Shown here: positions 1-9,877 of the stretch, one piece after another
Numbering within the stretch: the stretch's first letter is position 1
Layout: every line of letters starts with the position of its first letter
Origin: Cytophagales bacterium
Lineage (GTDB): Bacteria > Bacteroidota > Bacteroidia > Cytophagales > Spirosomataceae
Length of the DNA stretch: 64,000 bases
Assembly (NCBI GenBank): GCA_013298025.1
Contig: JAAFJE010000014.1
Coordinates: 1 to 64,000 of the forward strand
Reading direction: 5' to 3'
The notes under the pieces: generated by a model
What the model saw: the letters and a program-made list of their open reading frames with translations, nothing else
The model's database searches: none
Told to the model about the DNA's origin: nothing
Translations under genes and position numbers: made by a program

Positions 1-541
1 TACTTCTATTGGCACAGGAGGTTTGTTTTCGTGGATTAGCTACATTGCTCCTTTGATGATAGAAGTAACGCATTTTGCTCCCGAAACCGTGCCTTATTTA
101 CTCATTGTAGCAGGCGTAGGCATGGTTGTTGGGAATTTTATCGGTGGAAAACTCGCCGATACTTTTTCTCCTGCCTCAGCTTGTATCATTAGCTTGTTTA
201 GTATTGCGGTGTGTTTATTGATAGATTATGCCGTAGCTCCGTATCAAGTCCCTACCATGATTATGACGTTTATTACGGGTGTCATTACATTTACGTTGGG
301 TTCGCCGATTCAAATTTTGATGATTCGTATTGCCAATGATGCCGAAATGTTGGGTGCTTCCTTGTCGCAGGCGGCATTCAATATTGGCAATGCCTTGGGG
401 GCTTTGTTTGGAAGCTTTACCATTGCCAGTGGCTTGGGACTAGGCTCGCCTTTGTTGGTAGGCACGTTGATGGCCTTGGCTGGCGTAGGACTTACATGGA
501 TGTTGATTCGTTTACAAAAGAAACAAATCGCTATGGGCTAA
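1..541 (+). CDS. MFS transporter, C-terminal part (cut by window start)
   Basis: The reading frame is open from the first bases, so the gene begins outside the window and only about the last 180 residues are seen. They form roughly five to six hydrophobic segments with small-residue-rich helices (for example GALFGSF and GLGLGSPLLVG) and end in a short basic tail. The pattern, including the LSQAAFNIGNALGA stretch, resembles AraJ/YdhP-type drug-H+ antiporters of the inner membrane. The substrate cannot be inferred. A TTG codon at 23 could be mistaken for a start, but coding continues upstream of it. Confidence 0.8.
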   Translation, partial: TSIGTGGLFSWISYIAPLMIEVTHFAPETVPYLLIVAGVGMVVGNFIGGKLADTFSPASACIISLFSIAVCLLIDYAVAPYQVPTMIMTFITGVITFTLGSPIQILMIRIANDAEMLGASLSQAAFNIGNALGALFGSFTIASGLGLGSPLLVGTLMALAGVGLTWMLIRLQKKQIAMG

Positions 542-637
542 ACAAAAGCGAGGATATATAAGTATAAAGCATGGTAGGCGTATTTCTGTCTAATTATATC
601 TTTGTTAAGTATTATTTTTATTTAAACAAACAACACG

Positions 638-1441
638 ATGCAATTACCACTACTTAGAACACACGCTTGCTCGCTATTGTTGGCTTGTATAGTATTGTTG
701 TGTCATGCACAACAATCGCTGGCAGGGAAAAGAGATTTTTATCAGCTAAAAATCTACCATTATGCAAGCAAGGAGCAAGAAACACGCTTAGATGCTTTTT
801 TAGCAAAAGCCTATTTGCCTGCATTGCACCGCTTGGGAATGAAAGCTGGTGTTTTCAAGACGATTGTGCCCGAAGGAACGCCTGAGCCTACAGATAAACT
901 GTTGTATGTGCTAATTCCGTTTAAATCGGCTGAGGCATTTTTTCAGTTGGAAGGAAAACTGGCAAAAGACAAGCAATACGCCGAAGATGGTAAAGATTAC
1001 CTCGATACGCCTTATACACAGCCCGTTTATACACGCATCGAATCGGTCTTATTGAATGCTTTTGTAGATGCTCCTACTTGGCAAATGCCTGCGTTAACTG
1101 GACCAAAATCTGAGCGTGTGTATGAACTGCGTAGTTATGAAGGGCATTCTGAAAAAATCTACCAAAACAAAGTAGAAATGTTTAACAAAGGCGACGAAAT
1201 AGGCTTATTCAAAAGACTCAATTTCAATGCCGTGTTTTATGGTGAAGTGGTTTCGGGAGCTCAAATGCCCAACTTGATGTACATGACTACGTTTGAAAAT
1301 CGTGCCGATAGAGATGCCCATTGGAAGGCGTTTTCAGCCGATGACTATTGGAAAAAGCTTTCCGCCATGCCAGAATACCAACACAATGTATCGAAAAACG
1401 ATACCCGATTTTTAAGACCTACTGAGTACTCAGATATTTAA
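638..1441 (+). CDS. Secreted NIPSNAP-family protein
   Basis: The 267-residue product starts with a clear signal peptide (basic start, hydrophobic core to about residue 23, cleavage near CHAQQ). Two NIPSNAP-like ferredoxin-fold halves follow, one at about residues 33-135 (beginning DFYQLKIYHY) and one at about 158-262 (beginning ERVYELRSYEGH). The second carries the ExRxY-type signature of the family. Bacteroidota encode many such exported two-domain NIPSNAP proteins of unknown biochemical role, so no reaction is proposed. The gene stands alone between the MFS fragment and maeB and ends at a strong terminator at 1466. Confidence 0.8.
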   Translation: MQLPLLRTHACSLLLACIVLLCHAQQSLAGKRDFYQLKIYHYASKEQETRLDAFLAKAYLPALHRLGMKAGVFKTIVPEGTPEPTDKLLYVLIPFKSAEAFFQLEGKLAKDKQYAEDGKDYLDTPYTQPVYTRIESVLLNAFVDAPTWQMPALTGPKSERVYELRSYEGHSEKIYQNKVEMFNKGDEIGLFKRLNFNAVFYGEVVSGAQMPNLMYMTTFENRADRDAHWKAFSADDYWKKLSAMPEYQHNVSKNDTRFLRPTEYSDI

Positions 1442-1465
1442 AACAGCTATGTTATGATTATAAGC

Positions 1466-1500
1466 AAAGCCAACGTAAGCACGTTGGCTTTATTTTTTAT
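1466..1500 (+). terminator. Rho-independent terminator after NIPSNAP gene
   Basis: An 11-bp stem (AAAGCCAACGT, loop AAGC, then its complement) ends at 1491 and is followed by a T-rich run to 1500. It lies 25 nt after the stop codon. Confidence 0.8.
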
Positions 1501-1768
1501 ATGAAAATTTAGAAAAAAAATCTTAGGATTGCCCCAAATATACTTACAGGGGAGCCATGTTTGATGCTTTTTGTAGAAAAAACAGCCAGATAAACGCTTT
1601 ATCCTAGCCCAGCGGTAAAGTAAACTTGATAAATTTCGGGGATTAAAAAGCCTCTTTTCTTAATATATTCTCGTATTTTGCATGATAGATACCGTGTAGT
1701 GCTAAAATTTCACGGTTATTTTATATTTAACTTGCACTTTTTTAAGAAAGTAAACTAACTTGGCAAAA
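1501..1768. other. Intergenic region upstream of maeB
   Basis: This stretch holds no convincing gene. It should contain the maeB promoter. A TATTTTG string at 1674-1680 loosely resembles the Bacteroidota -7 element, but I see no matching TTTG at the right distance upstream. Confidence 0.3.
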
Positions 1769-4057
1769 ATGAATCAGAAAAAGAACCTCAGAGAAGATGC
1801 CTTACATTACCACGCAAAAGGAAGACCTGGTAAAATAGAAGTGATACCTTCTAAAGAAACAGCCACCCAACGTGACCTTACGTTGGCGTACTCGCCGGGT
1901 GTAGCCGAGCCTTGTCTCGAAATTGCAAATAACCCCGACGATGTGTATAAATACACAGCAAAAGGTAACTTGGTAGCGGTGATTTCTAACGGCACAGCAG
2001 TGTTGGGATTGGGCGATATTGGTGCGGCTGCGGGTAAACCTGTGATGGAAGGAAAAGGGTTATTATTCAAAATTTATGCCGATATAGATGTATTCGACAT
2101 AGAACTTGATACGACCAATGTAGATGAATTTGTCAGAACTGTAAAAATTCTTGAACCTACCTTTGGCGGTGTCAACTTAGAAGATATTTCGGCCCCTGCC
2201 TGCTTTGAAATAGAAGAACGCTTGAAAGCCGAACTCAATATTCCAGTGATGCACGACGACCAACACGGCACGGCGATTATCAGTGCGGCTGCTTTGTTGA
2301 ACGCTTTGGAACTTGTAGAAAAAGATATTGCACAGGTAAAAATTGTGGTAAATGGTGCTGGTGCGTCGGCTATTTCTTGTACCCGTTTGTACAACAGCTT
2401 GGGAGCGAACAAAGACAATATTTTTATGTTCGACTCGAAAGGCTTGATTCATCCCGACAGAGATAATTTAGACGGAAAGAAAAGAGAATTTGCCAACGGA
2501 ACAGTTTCGGCTGAAACAAGCCTTTCGGATGCTTTGACTGGTGCAGATGTCTTTATTGGTCTTTCGAGAGGCAATACCCTTAAAAAGGAAATGCTGGCAA
2601 GTATGGCAAAAGATTGTGTAGTATTTGCTATGGCCAACCCAACGCCTGAGATTAGCTACGAAGATGCCATGAGCACCCGTACCGATTTGATTTTTGCAAC
2701 AGGCCGAAGCGACTATCCCAACCAAGTAAATAACGTACTGGGCTTTCCTTACATTTTCCGTGGGGCATTGGATGTACGCTCGAAGGTAATCAACGAAGAA
2801 ATGAAATTGGCTGCTGTAAGAGCTTTAGCCGACTTAGCCAAAAAACCCGTGCCAGATGTCGTAAACATGGCGTATGGCAAAGAAAACATCATTTTCGGAC
2901 GAGAGTATATCATTCCAAAGCCTGTTGACCCACGTTTATTAACTACCGTTGCTCCTGCGGTTGCCAAAGCAGCGATGGAAACAGGCGTGGCTAAAATGCC
3001 TATTTTAGATTGGGATGCCTACGAAACGCAGTTGTCGAAACGCCTTGGCTTAGACAATACCCTTACTCGTTGGATTATCAACAAAGCCAAGTCGAATCCT
3101 AAGCGAGTGGTATTGGCCGATGCCGAAAATCTCACGGTATTGAAAGCCGCCCAACAAGTACAAGAAGAAGGCATTGCGATTCCGATTTTGTTGGGAAATG
3201 TCCAAAAAATCAAAAATTTGATTGCCGAAAACCAATTGAATTTGCCTGATATAACCATTGTCAATCCTTATGAACCACAAAGCGAAGCCGAAAAAGAACG
3301 CATCATTCATTATGGTGATTTGTTCTTTGACAAACGCAAACGCAAAGGTTACAACAAAGCCGAAGCTCATGATTTGATTCGCCGTAGAAATTATTTTGGC
3401 TGTATGATGGTAGAAACAGGCGAAGCCGATGCAATGGTAGGCGGTATGACCCGCAATTATCCAGATACCATACGTCCTGCTTTACAGACCATTGGCCGCC
3501 AGTCGGGTGTAAAAAAAGTATCGGGTATGTACATTCTGATGAGTCGCTTTGGCCCTTTATTTTTGACAGATACCAGTGTAAACTTCAATCCGACGGCTGA
3601 TGAAATTGTAGAAATTGCCGAGTTGGCTGCCAAAGAAGTAGAGAAATTCAATATCAAACCACGTATTGCTTTATTGACCTACTCAAACTTTGGTAGTGCC
3701 GATGGCGACGATGCCATTAAGATGCGTAAAGCCTTAAAGCTTTTGAAAGAACGCAATCCAACGATGGTAGTCGATGGCGAAATGCAAGCCCATTTGCCTT
3801 TCAACCTCGATTTATTACAGGAAAATCATCCTTTCTGTGATTTGGTTGAGGGCGGTGCCAATATTTTGGTATTCCCTAATTTGTCGGCTTCAAACATTGC
3901 CTACAACTTGGTAAAAGAAGTAGCCAACATCGAAAAAATTGGGCCTGTTTTATTAGGTTTGAAAAAGCCTATCCATGTATTACAATTAGGCAGTACAACC
4001 CGTGAGATTGTCAACATGGTGGCTATTGCTGTAGTTGATGCCCAAATGAACAAATAA
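1769..4057 (+). CDS. maeB: NADP-dependent malic enzyme with phosphotransacetylase-like domain
   Basis: This cytoplasmic enzyme oxidatively decarboxylates malate to pyruvate, which supplies NADPH. The malic N-terminal domain spans about residues 15-150 with the [11 protein letters not shown] motif. The NAD(P)-binding domain spans about 155-400, with [11 protein letters not shown] preceding it and a GAGASA nucleotide-binding loop. A phosphate acetyl/butyryltransferase-like domain (about 425-755) completes the long MaeB architecture of about 760 residues. In this family the last domain is regulatory rather than catalytic. I chose the ATG at 1769; an in-frame TTG at 1760 would add three residues. 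The gene is monocistronic with its own strong terminator. A housekeeping gene this close to an iteron origin is notable. Confidence 0.95.
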   Translation: MNQKKNLREDALHYHAKGRPGKIEVIPSKETATQRDLTLAYSPGVAEPCLEIANNPDDVYKYTAKGNLVAVISNGTAVLGLGDIGAAAGKPVMEGKGLLFKIYADIDVFDIELDTTNVDEFVRTVKILEPTFGGVNLEDISAPACFEIEERLKAELNIPVMHDDQHGTAIISAAALLNALELVEKDIAQVKIVVNGAGASAISCTRLYNSLGANKDNIFMFDSKGLIHPDRDNLDGKKREFANGTVSAETSLSDALTGADVFIGLSRGNTLKKEMLASMAKDCVVFAMANPTPEISYEDAMSTRTDLIFATGRSDYPNQVNNVLGFPYIFRGALDVRSKVINEEMKLAAVRALADLAKKPVPDVVNMAYGKENIIFGREYIIPKPVDPRLLTTVAPAVAKAAMETGVAKMPILDWDAYETQLSKRLGLDNTLTRWIINKAKSNPKRVVLADAENLTVLKAAQQVQEEGIAIPILLGNVQKIKNLIAENQLNLPDITIVNPYEPQSEAEKERIIHYGDLFFDKRKRKGYNKAEAHDLIRRRNYFGCMMVETGEADAMVGGMTRNYPDTIRPALQTIGRQSGVKKVSGMYILMSRFGPLFLTDTSVNFNPTADEIVEIAELAAKEVEKFNIKPRIALLTYSNFGSADGDDAIKMRKALKLLKERNPTMVVDGEMQAHLPFNLDLLQENHPFCDLVEGGANILVFPNLSASNIAYNLVKEVANIEKIGPVLLGLKKPIHVLQLGSTTREIVNMVAIAVVDAQMNK

Positions 4058-4079
4058 GTAAAAGTATTGACCAGAGGCT

Positions 4080-4140
4080 GATGGGTTTAGTGTTTAAATG
4101 ATTGTTTTTCAATAATTAAACACTAAACCCATCTTTTTTT
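4080..4140 (+). terminator. Strong terminator after maeB
   Basis: An 18-bp perfect inverted repeat (4080-4097 with 4116-4133) encloses an AT-rich loop and runs directly into seven T residues. Confidence 0.9.
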
Positions 4141-4215
4141 GAGTCAGGGCTCTATTGCTGAAATACCCTTTTTCTATTGGTTAAAATTCCAACCTTACTA
4201 ATTTGCTTACTTGCT

Positions 4216-5130
4216 ATGCAGCACGAAAAACAGAAAATCGCTCCTTTGTCGCCCAAAGAATTGAACATTCACCATTTTGGTACAGAATGGAAAATGAATA
4301 TAGCCGATTTTCACCATCTTTTTCATATCAATAGAATAGAGGATGTTCGGGCAAAAATAAAGTTTCCTTTGCAACCACACCGCAAAACGGTGTATGATTT
4401 TGTGTTTCTTACACAGGGTAAATCAGTGAGAAGCAAAGGCTTGCACAAATATGAGTTTGGCAAGCATACCTTCTTTTTTCTACCCGCCTACCAAATTTCT
4501 ACACATGAGTACATGAGCGAAGACGCTCAAGGGTTTTTCTGCCATTTCGATGCTGAAATCTTTAATAAACTGTTTCCGCATAGTCCGTTTTACGAAGAGT
4601 TTCCGTTTTGGCAATTTGCCGAAGAACCCTTGATTACGGTAGAAGCAGAACAATTAGAACCAATCATGAATATTTTATGTCGGCTAGAAAAAGAATATTT
4701 ATCGAATAAAAGCTTTCATACACAATTGATTACAGCATATTTGTTGGCACTTTTTACAGAAGTGAAGATTATCAAAAAAAGCAGCCAAGAAACCCATAAA
4801 AATGCTGCTTTGCGTGTCACCGAGCGGTACAAAACCCTGTTGTCGCAGTACATTTATCAGACCAACAAAGTGTCTGAATATGCCTCTATGCTGGCCATTA
4901 CGCCCGACCATTTGAATAAATGTGTCAAAGCTACCATCGGGAAAACCTCACAAGAATTATTGGCCGATATGATTATTTTGGAAGCCAAGGTACTACTCAA
5001 ACAAACCAACCTATCTATCAGCGAAATTGCGTTTAAATTTTCAGAAACCAATCCGAGTGATTTTAGTCGTTTTTTCAAAAACAAAACACAGCTATCGCCC
5101 AAAGAATTTAGGCAAATGGTAACGTACTGA
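4216..5130 (+). CDS. AraC-family transcriptional regulator
   Basis: The 304-residue protein has an N-terminal cupin-like sensing half (about residues 25-160, including the VYDFVFLTQGKSV strand region). The C-terminal AraC/XylS double helix-turn-helix spans about 200-300, with the typical SISEIAFKFSE second recognition helix and the FSRFFKNKTQLSPKEFR ending. I took the ATG at 4216; an upstream TTG at 4177 would add a hydrophobic stretch unlike the family. The gene is co-directional with, and just upstream of, the TonB receptor/GH1/esterase/MFS set, so it is the obvious candidate to activate that operon on sensing its ligand. That role is inference from position. Confidence 0.9.
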   Translation: MQHEKQKIAPLSPKELNIHHFGTEWKMNIADFHHLFHINRIEDVRAKIKFPLQPHRKTVYDFVFLTQGKSVRSKGLHKYEFGKHTFFFLPAYQISTHEYMSEDAQGFFCHFDAEIFNKLFPHSPFYEEFPFWQFAEEPLITVEAEQLEPIMNILCRLEKEYLSNKSFHTQLITAYLLALFTEVKIIKKSSQETHKNAALRVTERYKTLLSQYIYQTNKVSEYASMLAITPDHLNKCVKATIGKTSQELLADMIILEAKVLLKQTNLSISEIAFKFSETNPSDFSRFFKNKTQLSPKEFRQMVTY

Positions 5131-5161
5131 ATTATTGAAAATATGGGGTAAAAAGAACAAC

Positions 5162-5212
5162 ATCCGATATGTCAAACTGTTTTTGAGCAAAAAACCATTT
5201 GATATATCGGAT
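5162..5212. promoter_or_regulatory. Long imperfect inverted repeat after araC-type gene
   Basis: Fifteen-base arms at 5162-5176 and 5198-5212 pair with one G-T position, and inner bases can extend the stem. No long T-run follows on either strand, so it may be a weak terminator for the regulator gene or a DNA operator. Confidence 0.45.
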
Positions 5213-5295
5213 TTTGCATATTAATCATCGTTTTGTGCTAACTTTTCTTAGTATGTTATTATTAGTTTTGTGCAAGAATTTATTCAAACCGTCAT

Positions 5296-5365
5296 AAAAA
5301 AACGAGTAAAGCCTGCCAGCCTTACTCGTTTATAATCCTCCTAAGCTTGAGACCCTACAGAGGAT
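5296..5365 (-). ncRNA. Candidate small RNA ending in a terminator, opposite the TonB-receptor leader
   Basis: Read on the minus strand, a hairpin with 6-bp arms (5360-5365 with 5335-5340) is followed by a 13-bp near-perfect hairpin (5331-5319 with 5312-5300) that runs straight into seven U residues (A-run at 5296-5302 on the plus strand). No minus-strand gene lies upstream to need this terminator, so a short transcript starting in the 5366-5408 region is the simplest explanation. It would be antisense to the 5' leader of the TonB receptor gene. No clear promoter was identified. Confidence 0.35.
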
Positions 5366-5408
5366 ACGGTTTTAGTTAGATGGTTGTACCTAAACTAAGC
5401 ACAAAACA

Positions 5409-8273
5409 ATGACAAAATTTTTACTAAAGAAAGAATTTTCCTTTCTTTTTCTAATGACATTTTTCACTTTTTCGGTTGTAGCACAAAACCTAAAAGTGGG
5501 AGGGAAAGTTACCACAACCAGCGGACAGCCCCTTGTAGGCGTTTCGATTGCTGTGAAAGGAACGGCCAAAGGCACCACGAGTGATGCCACAGGAAGCTAT
5601 ACCATAGAGGTAGCCGACAAGCAAACGTTGGTCTTTTCATACGTGGGTTACAAAACCAAGGAAGTGAGCGTAACGAGCCGCCAGCAGGTGAATGTAAGTT
5701 TGGAAGAAAACACCGAAAACCTCGATGAGGTGGTTGTAACGGGGGTATTCGACAAACGAACAAAGATGGAGTCGTCGGTAGCAATTTCGACACTTAATGC
5801 ACGGCAAATGTCGGCATTGGCGGTGACAAGTGCGGCCGATTTACTCAAAAATATCCCTGGGGTGTATGTCAACAATGCCCGTGGCGAAATTGCTAATACG
5901 GTGTATTCGAGAGGGATTTCTGCCAATTCTATTGACAATTCTTCTGGGTATTATTATGTTTCTATGCAAGAAGACGGCTTACCATTGATGAATGTTAATT
6001 ACGGAACAGACAATTACCTACGTGCGGATATTATGACAGAAAGACTAGAAGCCGTAAGGGGAGGAACAGCCTCCATTTTAGGTGCGAATGCTCCTGGAGG
6101 GATATTTAATTATGTTTCAAAAACGGGAGGTCGAACATTTCAAGGAGAAGTACGCACCAAGTTGGGCTTGGAAGGAAATGGAAAAAATCCATTTTACCGT
6201 GTCGATGCCACATTTGGAGGGCCGTTGACAAAAGATGGTTCGCTGACTTATCAAATCGGGGGCTTTTACCGTACATCAAATGGGGCAAGATACCCTGGGT
6301 ATCCTAGTAATAATGGCGGACAAATCAGGGCTAATTTACTTAAAAACTATGCTTCGGGCAGTTTGAAGTTTTTTGTAAAAGTACTTGACGATAAAAACGC
6401 CCAATCCGAATTTATTCCTTCGCAAAGCTGGGATAACCCTCAAGTAATGAGCGGACTCTCTACAACAGATGCCTATACATTGCCTGCTTTTTCGATGCAA
6501 ATACCAATTAATAATACAGGAACAGCCACATTTAATTCAAAAGATAAATACTATAACCGTGATATAGCCTTGGGTTTCAACTGGGTACAAGAATTAGGTA
6601 ACGACTGGACGTTCAAGAATGATGCCAAGTATGCTACCAAGCACATGACAGGCAACGTACCAGCAGTTGTAACCCCTTTTGCTACAGACAATATCGTATT
6701 TTACGCTTTACCTCACTTGCTTCAAACAGGTAAACTAGGTACTTATACGTTTACCGATAAAGTAACGGGGCAAACCTTGGGTTCAATGACCTTTGTACCG
6801 AATATCATCAATGGTAATTTTGCAGGCTTCAAATTTATTCCAGGGGCTAATAATAATTTTCCTGGTGCCAACGTACAACCGAACTCTTTGTTCTTTTTGC
6901 CCCTCTTTTACCAAGATATTCACATAGATGAAATCATGGATCAGTTTTCGGTATCGAAAAAACTGACAAACATGAGCTTTAACTTAGGTGGTTTTTATGC
7001 CAATTCGCACGTGACAAGGGTTGGAGGACAAGAAGATTCGGGTGTGGGTGTGGGTACGATTCAAGACCAACCTCATTTGGTTGACATCAAGCTCAATGCC
7101 TTAGATGGGAAAACCTATCAAATCACCGACCCCAACGGCTTTATGGATTTGGGTCGTGGGGGTATCACTACCTCTGATGCTACCAAAGCACAGTTTGCTT
7201 TATTTTTAGGACACAACTGGTCTATTACGCCACAGCTAAACCTTGATTGGGGCTTGCGTTATGAGCATACCAATTATAAAGGAAGCAATACGCCCGTAAC
7301 ACGCAATGCCAATGAGAATAATCCAGCTTGGGGCGGTACCGATGGCAATCCATTAACGGTGTATGATAATGGTGGTGGGTCGGTAGGAACACCACTGCCT
7401 TTCGACAAAGACATTAATACAGTGTCGTTTTCGGCAGGTTTAAACTATAAAATCAACGAAGGTGCCGCCGTGTATATTCGTTATGCCAACGGCAATAAAG
7501 CACCAGAAATTGGACAATTTTTCAGTGCTACGTCGCAGTTTTTGATTAATAGCCTGAACACCGATGCACAAAATATTCAGCAAATAGAAGCCGCTTTAAA
7601 ATTGAAGAAAAGCCGTTTTAGCCTGAATGCAACGCCATTTTATAGCTATTTGAGCCATGTGCCAAACTTACAATTTGCCTTCCAAGATGCCAACGGAAAC
7701 AATTATAATCCTGTGACACAATATGGCGAATATAGAACCTTTGGAATAGAATTAGAAGGAACGTATGCTTTTCATCCCAACTTTAGTGTGAGAGCACAAG
7801 CCACTGTACAAAATTCTAAAGCTGTGGTGTATAAGACGTGGATTTCGAGTGGAATAGATGCCAGCAAAGACGTATTGTTAGATTTCTCTGGTAATGAAAC
7901 CGACAACAATGCTCAACTCATGTTTGGTATTTCGCCGATGTACCAAAAAGGCAAATTCAATACAGCGTTCAATTATTATTACATGGGTGCAAGACAAGCC
8001 AATATCCCGAACGCCTTTAAAATGCCTGCCTTTGGTCAACTTGACTGGAATATTGCTTATGACTTGACTTCAAAAATTCGTTTACAAGGCAATATCAATA
8101 ACCTAACCAATGTATATGGCGTATTGGGATGGTCGGGTCCGGGCGGATTCCCAGCGGCTTTAAATCGCCAAGGATTTACCAAGGAATATATAGCTGCAAA
8201 CCCCAATGCGGTATATTCAACGCAAGGCTCGATGCCAAGAGCATATTTCTTGAGTGTAAGTTATAAATTCTAA
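5409..8273 (+). CDS. TonB-dependent outer-membrane receptor
   Basis: The 954-residue protein has a signal peptide (residues 1-25, ending SVVAQ) and a carboxypeptidase-regulatory-like beta-sandwich (about 30-105). A plug domain with LDEVVVTGVFDKR at its start follows, then a beta-barrel that ends in a C-terminal aromatic (SVSYKF). The plug segment LLKNIPGVYVNNARGE and the overall size resemble FecA/siderophore-type receptors rather than SusC proteins, and no SusD gene is adjacent. It imports a substrate across the outer membrane using TonB energy. The downstream glucosidase, esterase and MFS genes suggest a small glycoside or ester. It probably heads the operon. Confidence 0.9.
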   Translation: MTKFLLKKEFSFLFLMTFFTFSVVAQNLKVGGKVTTTSGQPLVGVSIAVKGTAKGTTSDATGSYTIEVADKQTLVFSYVGYKTKEVSVTSRQQVNVSLEENTENLDEVVVTGVFDKRTKMESSVAISTLNARQMSALAVTSAADLLKNIPGVYVNNARGEIANTVYSRGISANSIDNSSGYYYVSMQEDGLPLMNVNYGTDNYLRADIMTERLEAVRGGTASILGANAPGGIFNYVSKTGGRTFQGEVRTKLGLEGNGKNPFYRVDATFGGPLTKDGSLTYQIGGFYRTSNGARYPGYPSNNGGQIRANLLKNYASGSLKFFVKVLDDKNAQSEFIPSQSWDNPQVMSGLSTTDAYTLPAFSMQIPINNTGTATFNSKDKYYNRDIALGFNWVQELGNDWTFKNDAKYATKHMTGNVPAVVTPFATDNIVFYALPHLLQTGKLGTYTFTDKVTGQTLGSMTFVPNIINGNFAGFKFIPGANNNFPGANVQPNSLFFLPLFYQDIHIDEIMDQFSVSKKLTNMSFNLGGFYANSHVTRVGGQEDSGVGVGTIQDQPHLVDIKLNALDGKTYQITDPNGFMDLGRGGITTSDATKAQFALFLGHNWSITPQLNLDWGLRYEHTNYKGSNTPVTRNANENNPAWGGTDGNPLTVYDNGGGSVGTPLPFDKDINTVSFSAGLNYKINEGAAVYIRYANGNKAPEIGQFFSATSQFLINSLNTDAQNIQQIEAALKLKKSRFSLNATPFYSYLSHVPNLQFAFQDANGNNYNPVTQYGEYRTFGIELEGTYAFHPNFSVRAQATVQNSKAVVYKTWISSGIDASKDVLLDFSGNETDNNAQLMFGISPMYQKGKFNTAFNYYYMGARQANIPNAFKMPAFGQLDWNIAYDLTSKIRLQGNINNLTNVYGVLGWSGPGGFPAALNRQGFTKEYIAANPNAVYSTQGSMPRAYFLSVSYKF

Positions 8274-8280
8274 GGTTCTG

Positions 8281-8306
8281 AAAAGAGGTGTAACCCACCT
8301 CTTTTT
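8281..8306 (+). terminator. Hairpin between TonB receptor and GH1 genes
   Basis: Ten-bp arms AAAAGAGGTG and CACCTCTTTT flank a 5-nt loop and are followed by one further T. It lies just before the GH1 start at 8319, so it probably attenuates read-through and gives the receptor message a higher level than the enzyme genes. Confidence 0.65.
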
Positions 8307-8318
8307 CAACATATATCA

Positions 8319-9764
8319 ATGTTTAGTAAGATGAAGCAACGAAAAATAAGTTTGAGTTTTTTACTCCTTTTTACCAGTATTTTAGTTTTCGGACAAAAAA
8401 AACAGCCTTTCTTTTGGGGGGTAGCCACGGCAGCTTACCAAGTGGAAGGGGCTTACCAGACCGACGGTAAAGGAGAATCGAAATGGGATTTTTTGACCAA
8501 TAAAGTAGGTGTTACACAGTTTACCATTGGAGAAAAACAAACGGGTAATGTGGCCATCAATATGTACGACCGCCCCCAATACCTCAAAGATTTGGCTTTA
8601 CTCAAACAACTGGGGGCTAATGCCTATCGCTTTTCTTTGGATTGGAGTCGCATTATTCCCGATGGTACAGGGGCTGTCAATGAAAAAGCCTTGGCCCATT
8701 ACGACCAATTGATTGACGATGTGCTTGCGGCAGGTTTAGAGCCATTCGTGACAATTTATCATTTCGATTATCCTGCCGTTCTGATGCAAAAAGGCGGTTG
8801 GGGCAATCCTGCTATGGTTGATTGGTATGTCAATTATGCGTCGATTGTCATGAAAAGATTTGGTAAAAAAGTCAAGCATTTTATTACGTTCAACGAGCCT
8901 TACATTGAGTTTTTTTTAGTAGAAAATATGTTGCACGAACAGGAAAACAAGCATATTCCTCCTAAAGAATACTATATGAGTCAAATGCAAAAAGCTCATA
9001 GACAACTCATTGCCAATGCTAAAGCTATTGAGTTGTATCATTCATTACAGTTAAAAGGACAAATAGGCATTGTACTGAATGTAAATCCTGGTGCGGCTTG
9101 GAATGCCCATAATCCAGCCGATGTAAAAGCCGCAAATTTTCAAGATATTTTGATTAATGGCTTGTTTTTAGACCCATTATACAAAGGAAAATACCCCCAA
9201 ATGGCAATGGACTCTTTGGCAAAATACAACCCTAGTTTTCAGCCAAGTACCAGCGATTTGACCTTCATTGCCCGCAATAAACCCGATTTTTTAGGCATAA
9301 ATTTCTATGCTCCTGCGGTAGTGAAAGGCGAAGATTCGGCTATGTCGTTGAAATGGCTCGACAACAACCCCGATGCTATTAAGTCGAATGTTGGGCCTGT
9401 TATGCCAGAATATTTGTACAAAATGCTTGTACGCTTGAAGAAAGAGTATGGCAACCCTACGGTGTATATCACCGAAAATGGGACGGGTTTTGCGGGAGAA
9501 GATGTTGTAAAAGATGGAAAAGTAAACGACCCTTTGCGAAGCGATTACATCAAACGTCACATAGCTTATGCCCTGAAAGCAAAAAGAGAAGGCGTAAACC
9601 TAGGAGGCTATATGGTTTGGAGTGGTTGGGATAACTTTGAATGGGTTTCGGGCTATACCAAGCGTTTGGGGCTTATTTATGTCGATTTCAAAACCCAAGA
9701 ACGCATTCCCAAACAAAGCTTTTATGAATATAAGCAGTTGATAAAGAAGTATAAAGGACTATAA
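8319..9764 (+). CDS. Secreted GH1 beta-glucosidase
   Basis: This retaining beta-glycosidase of family GH1 has 481 residues, a normal length, plus an N-terminal signal peptide (about residues 1-25, ending VFGQ). The FFWGVATAAYQVEGA opening follows. The acid/base glutamate lies in TFNEPY (E193) and the nucleophile in ITENGTGF (E386). The WSGWDNFEW segment near residue 435 is the family's substrate-binding loop. An alternative start at 8331 gives a shorter n-region. Periplasmic location is unusual for GH1, which is often cytoplasmic. It fits hydrolysis of a substrate after uptake by the preceding TonB receptor. Confidence 0.93.
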   Translation: MFSKMKQRKISLSFLLLFTSILVFGQKKQPFFWGVATAAYQVEGAYQTDGKGESKWDFLTNKVGVTQFTIGEKQTGNVAINMYDRPQYLKDLALLKQLGANAYRFSLDWSRIIPDGTGAVNEKALAHYDQLIDDVLAAGLEPFVTIYHFDYPAVLMQKGGWGNPAMVDWYVNYASIVMKRFGKKVKHFITFNEPYIEFFLVENMLHEQENKHIPPKEYYMSQMQKAHRQLIANAKAIELYHSLQLKGQIGIVLNVNPGAAWNAHNPADVKAANFQDILINGLFLDPLYKGKYPQMAMDSLAKYNPSFQPSTSDLTFIARNKPDFLGINFYAPAVVKGEDSAMSLKWLDNNPDAIKSNVGPVMPEYLYKMLVRLKKEYGNPTVYITENGTGFAGEDVVKDGKVNDPLRSDYIKRHIAYALKAKREGVNLGGYMVWSGWDNFEWVSGYTKRLGLIYVDFKTQERIPKQSFYEYKQLIKKYKGL

Positions 9765-9877
9765 AAGAGCTTTATGGCACAACGAAAGATAATTCATTTG
9801 TTTCGCCAACTTGAACCTTTTTTATGATAAAGACCGAAAACGCCGTAAATTGCTTTTTTACAATAAAAGCTAAAAAT

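Noticed and set aside
5162-5212. Riboswitch in the TonB-receptor leader
   Set aside because: Only a simple long inverted repeat is seen, with none of the conserved cores I know for cobalamin, TPP or SAM riboswitches.
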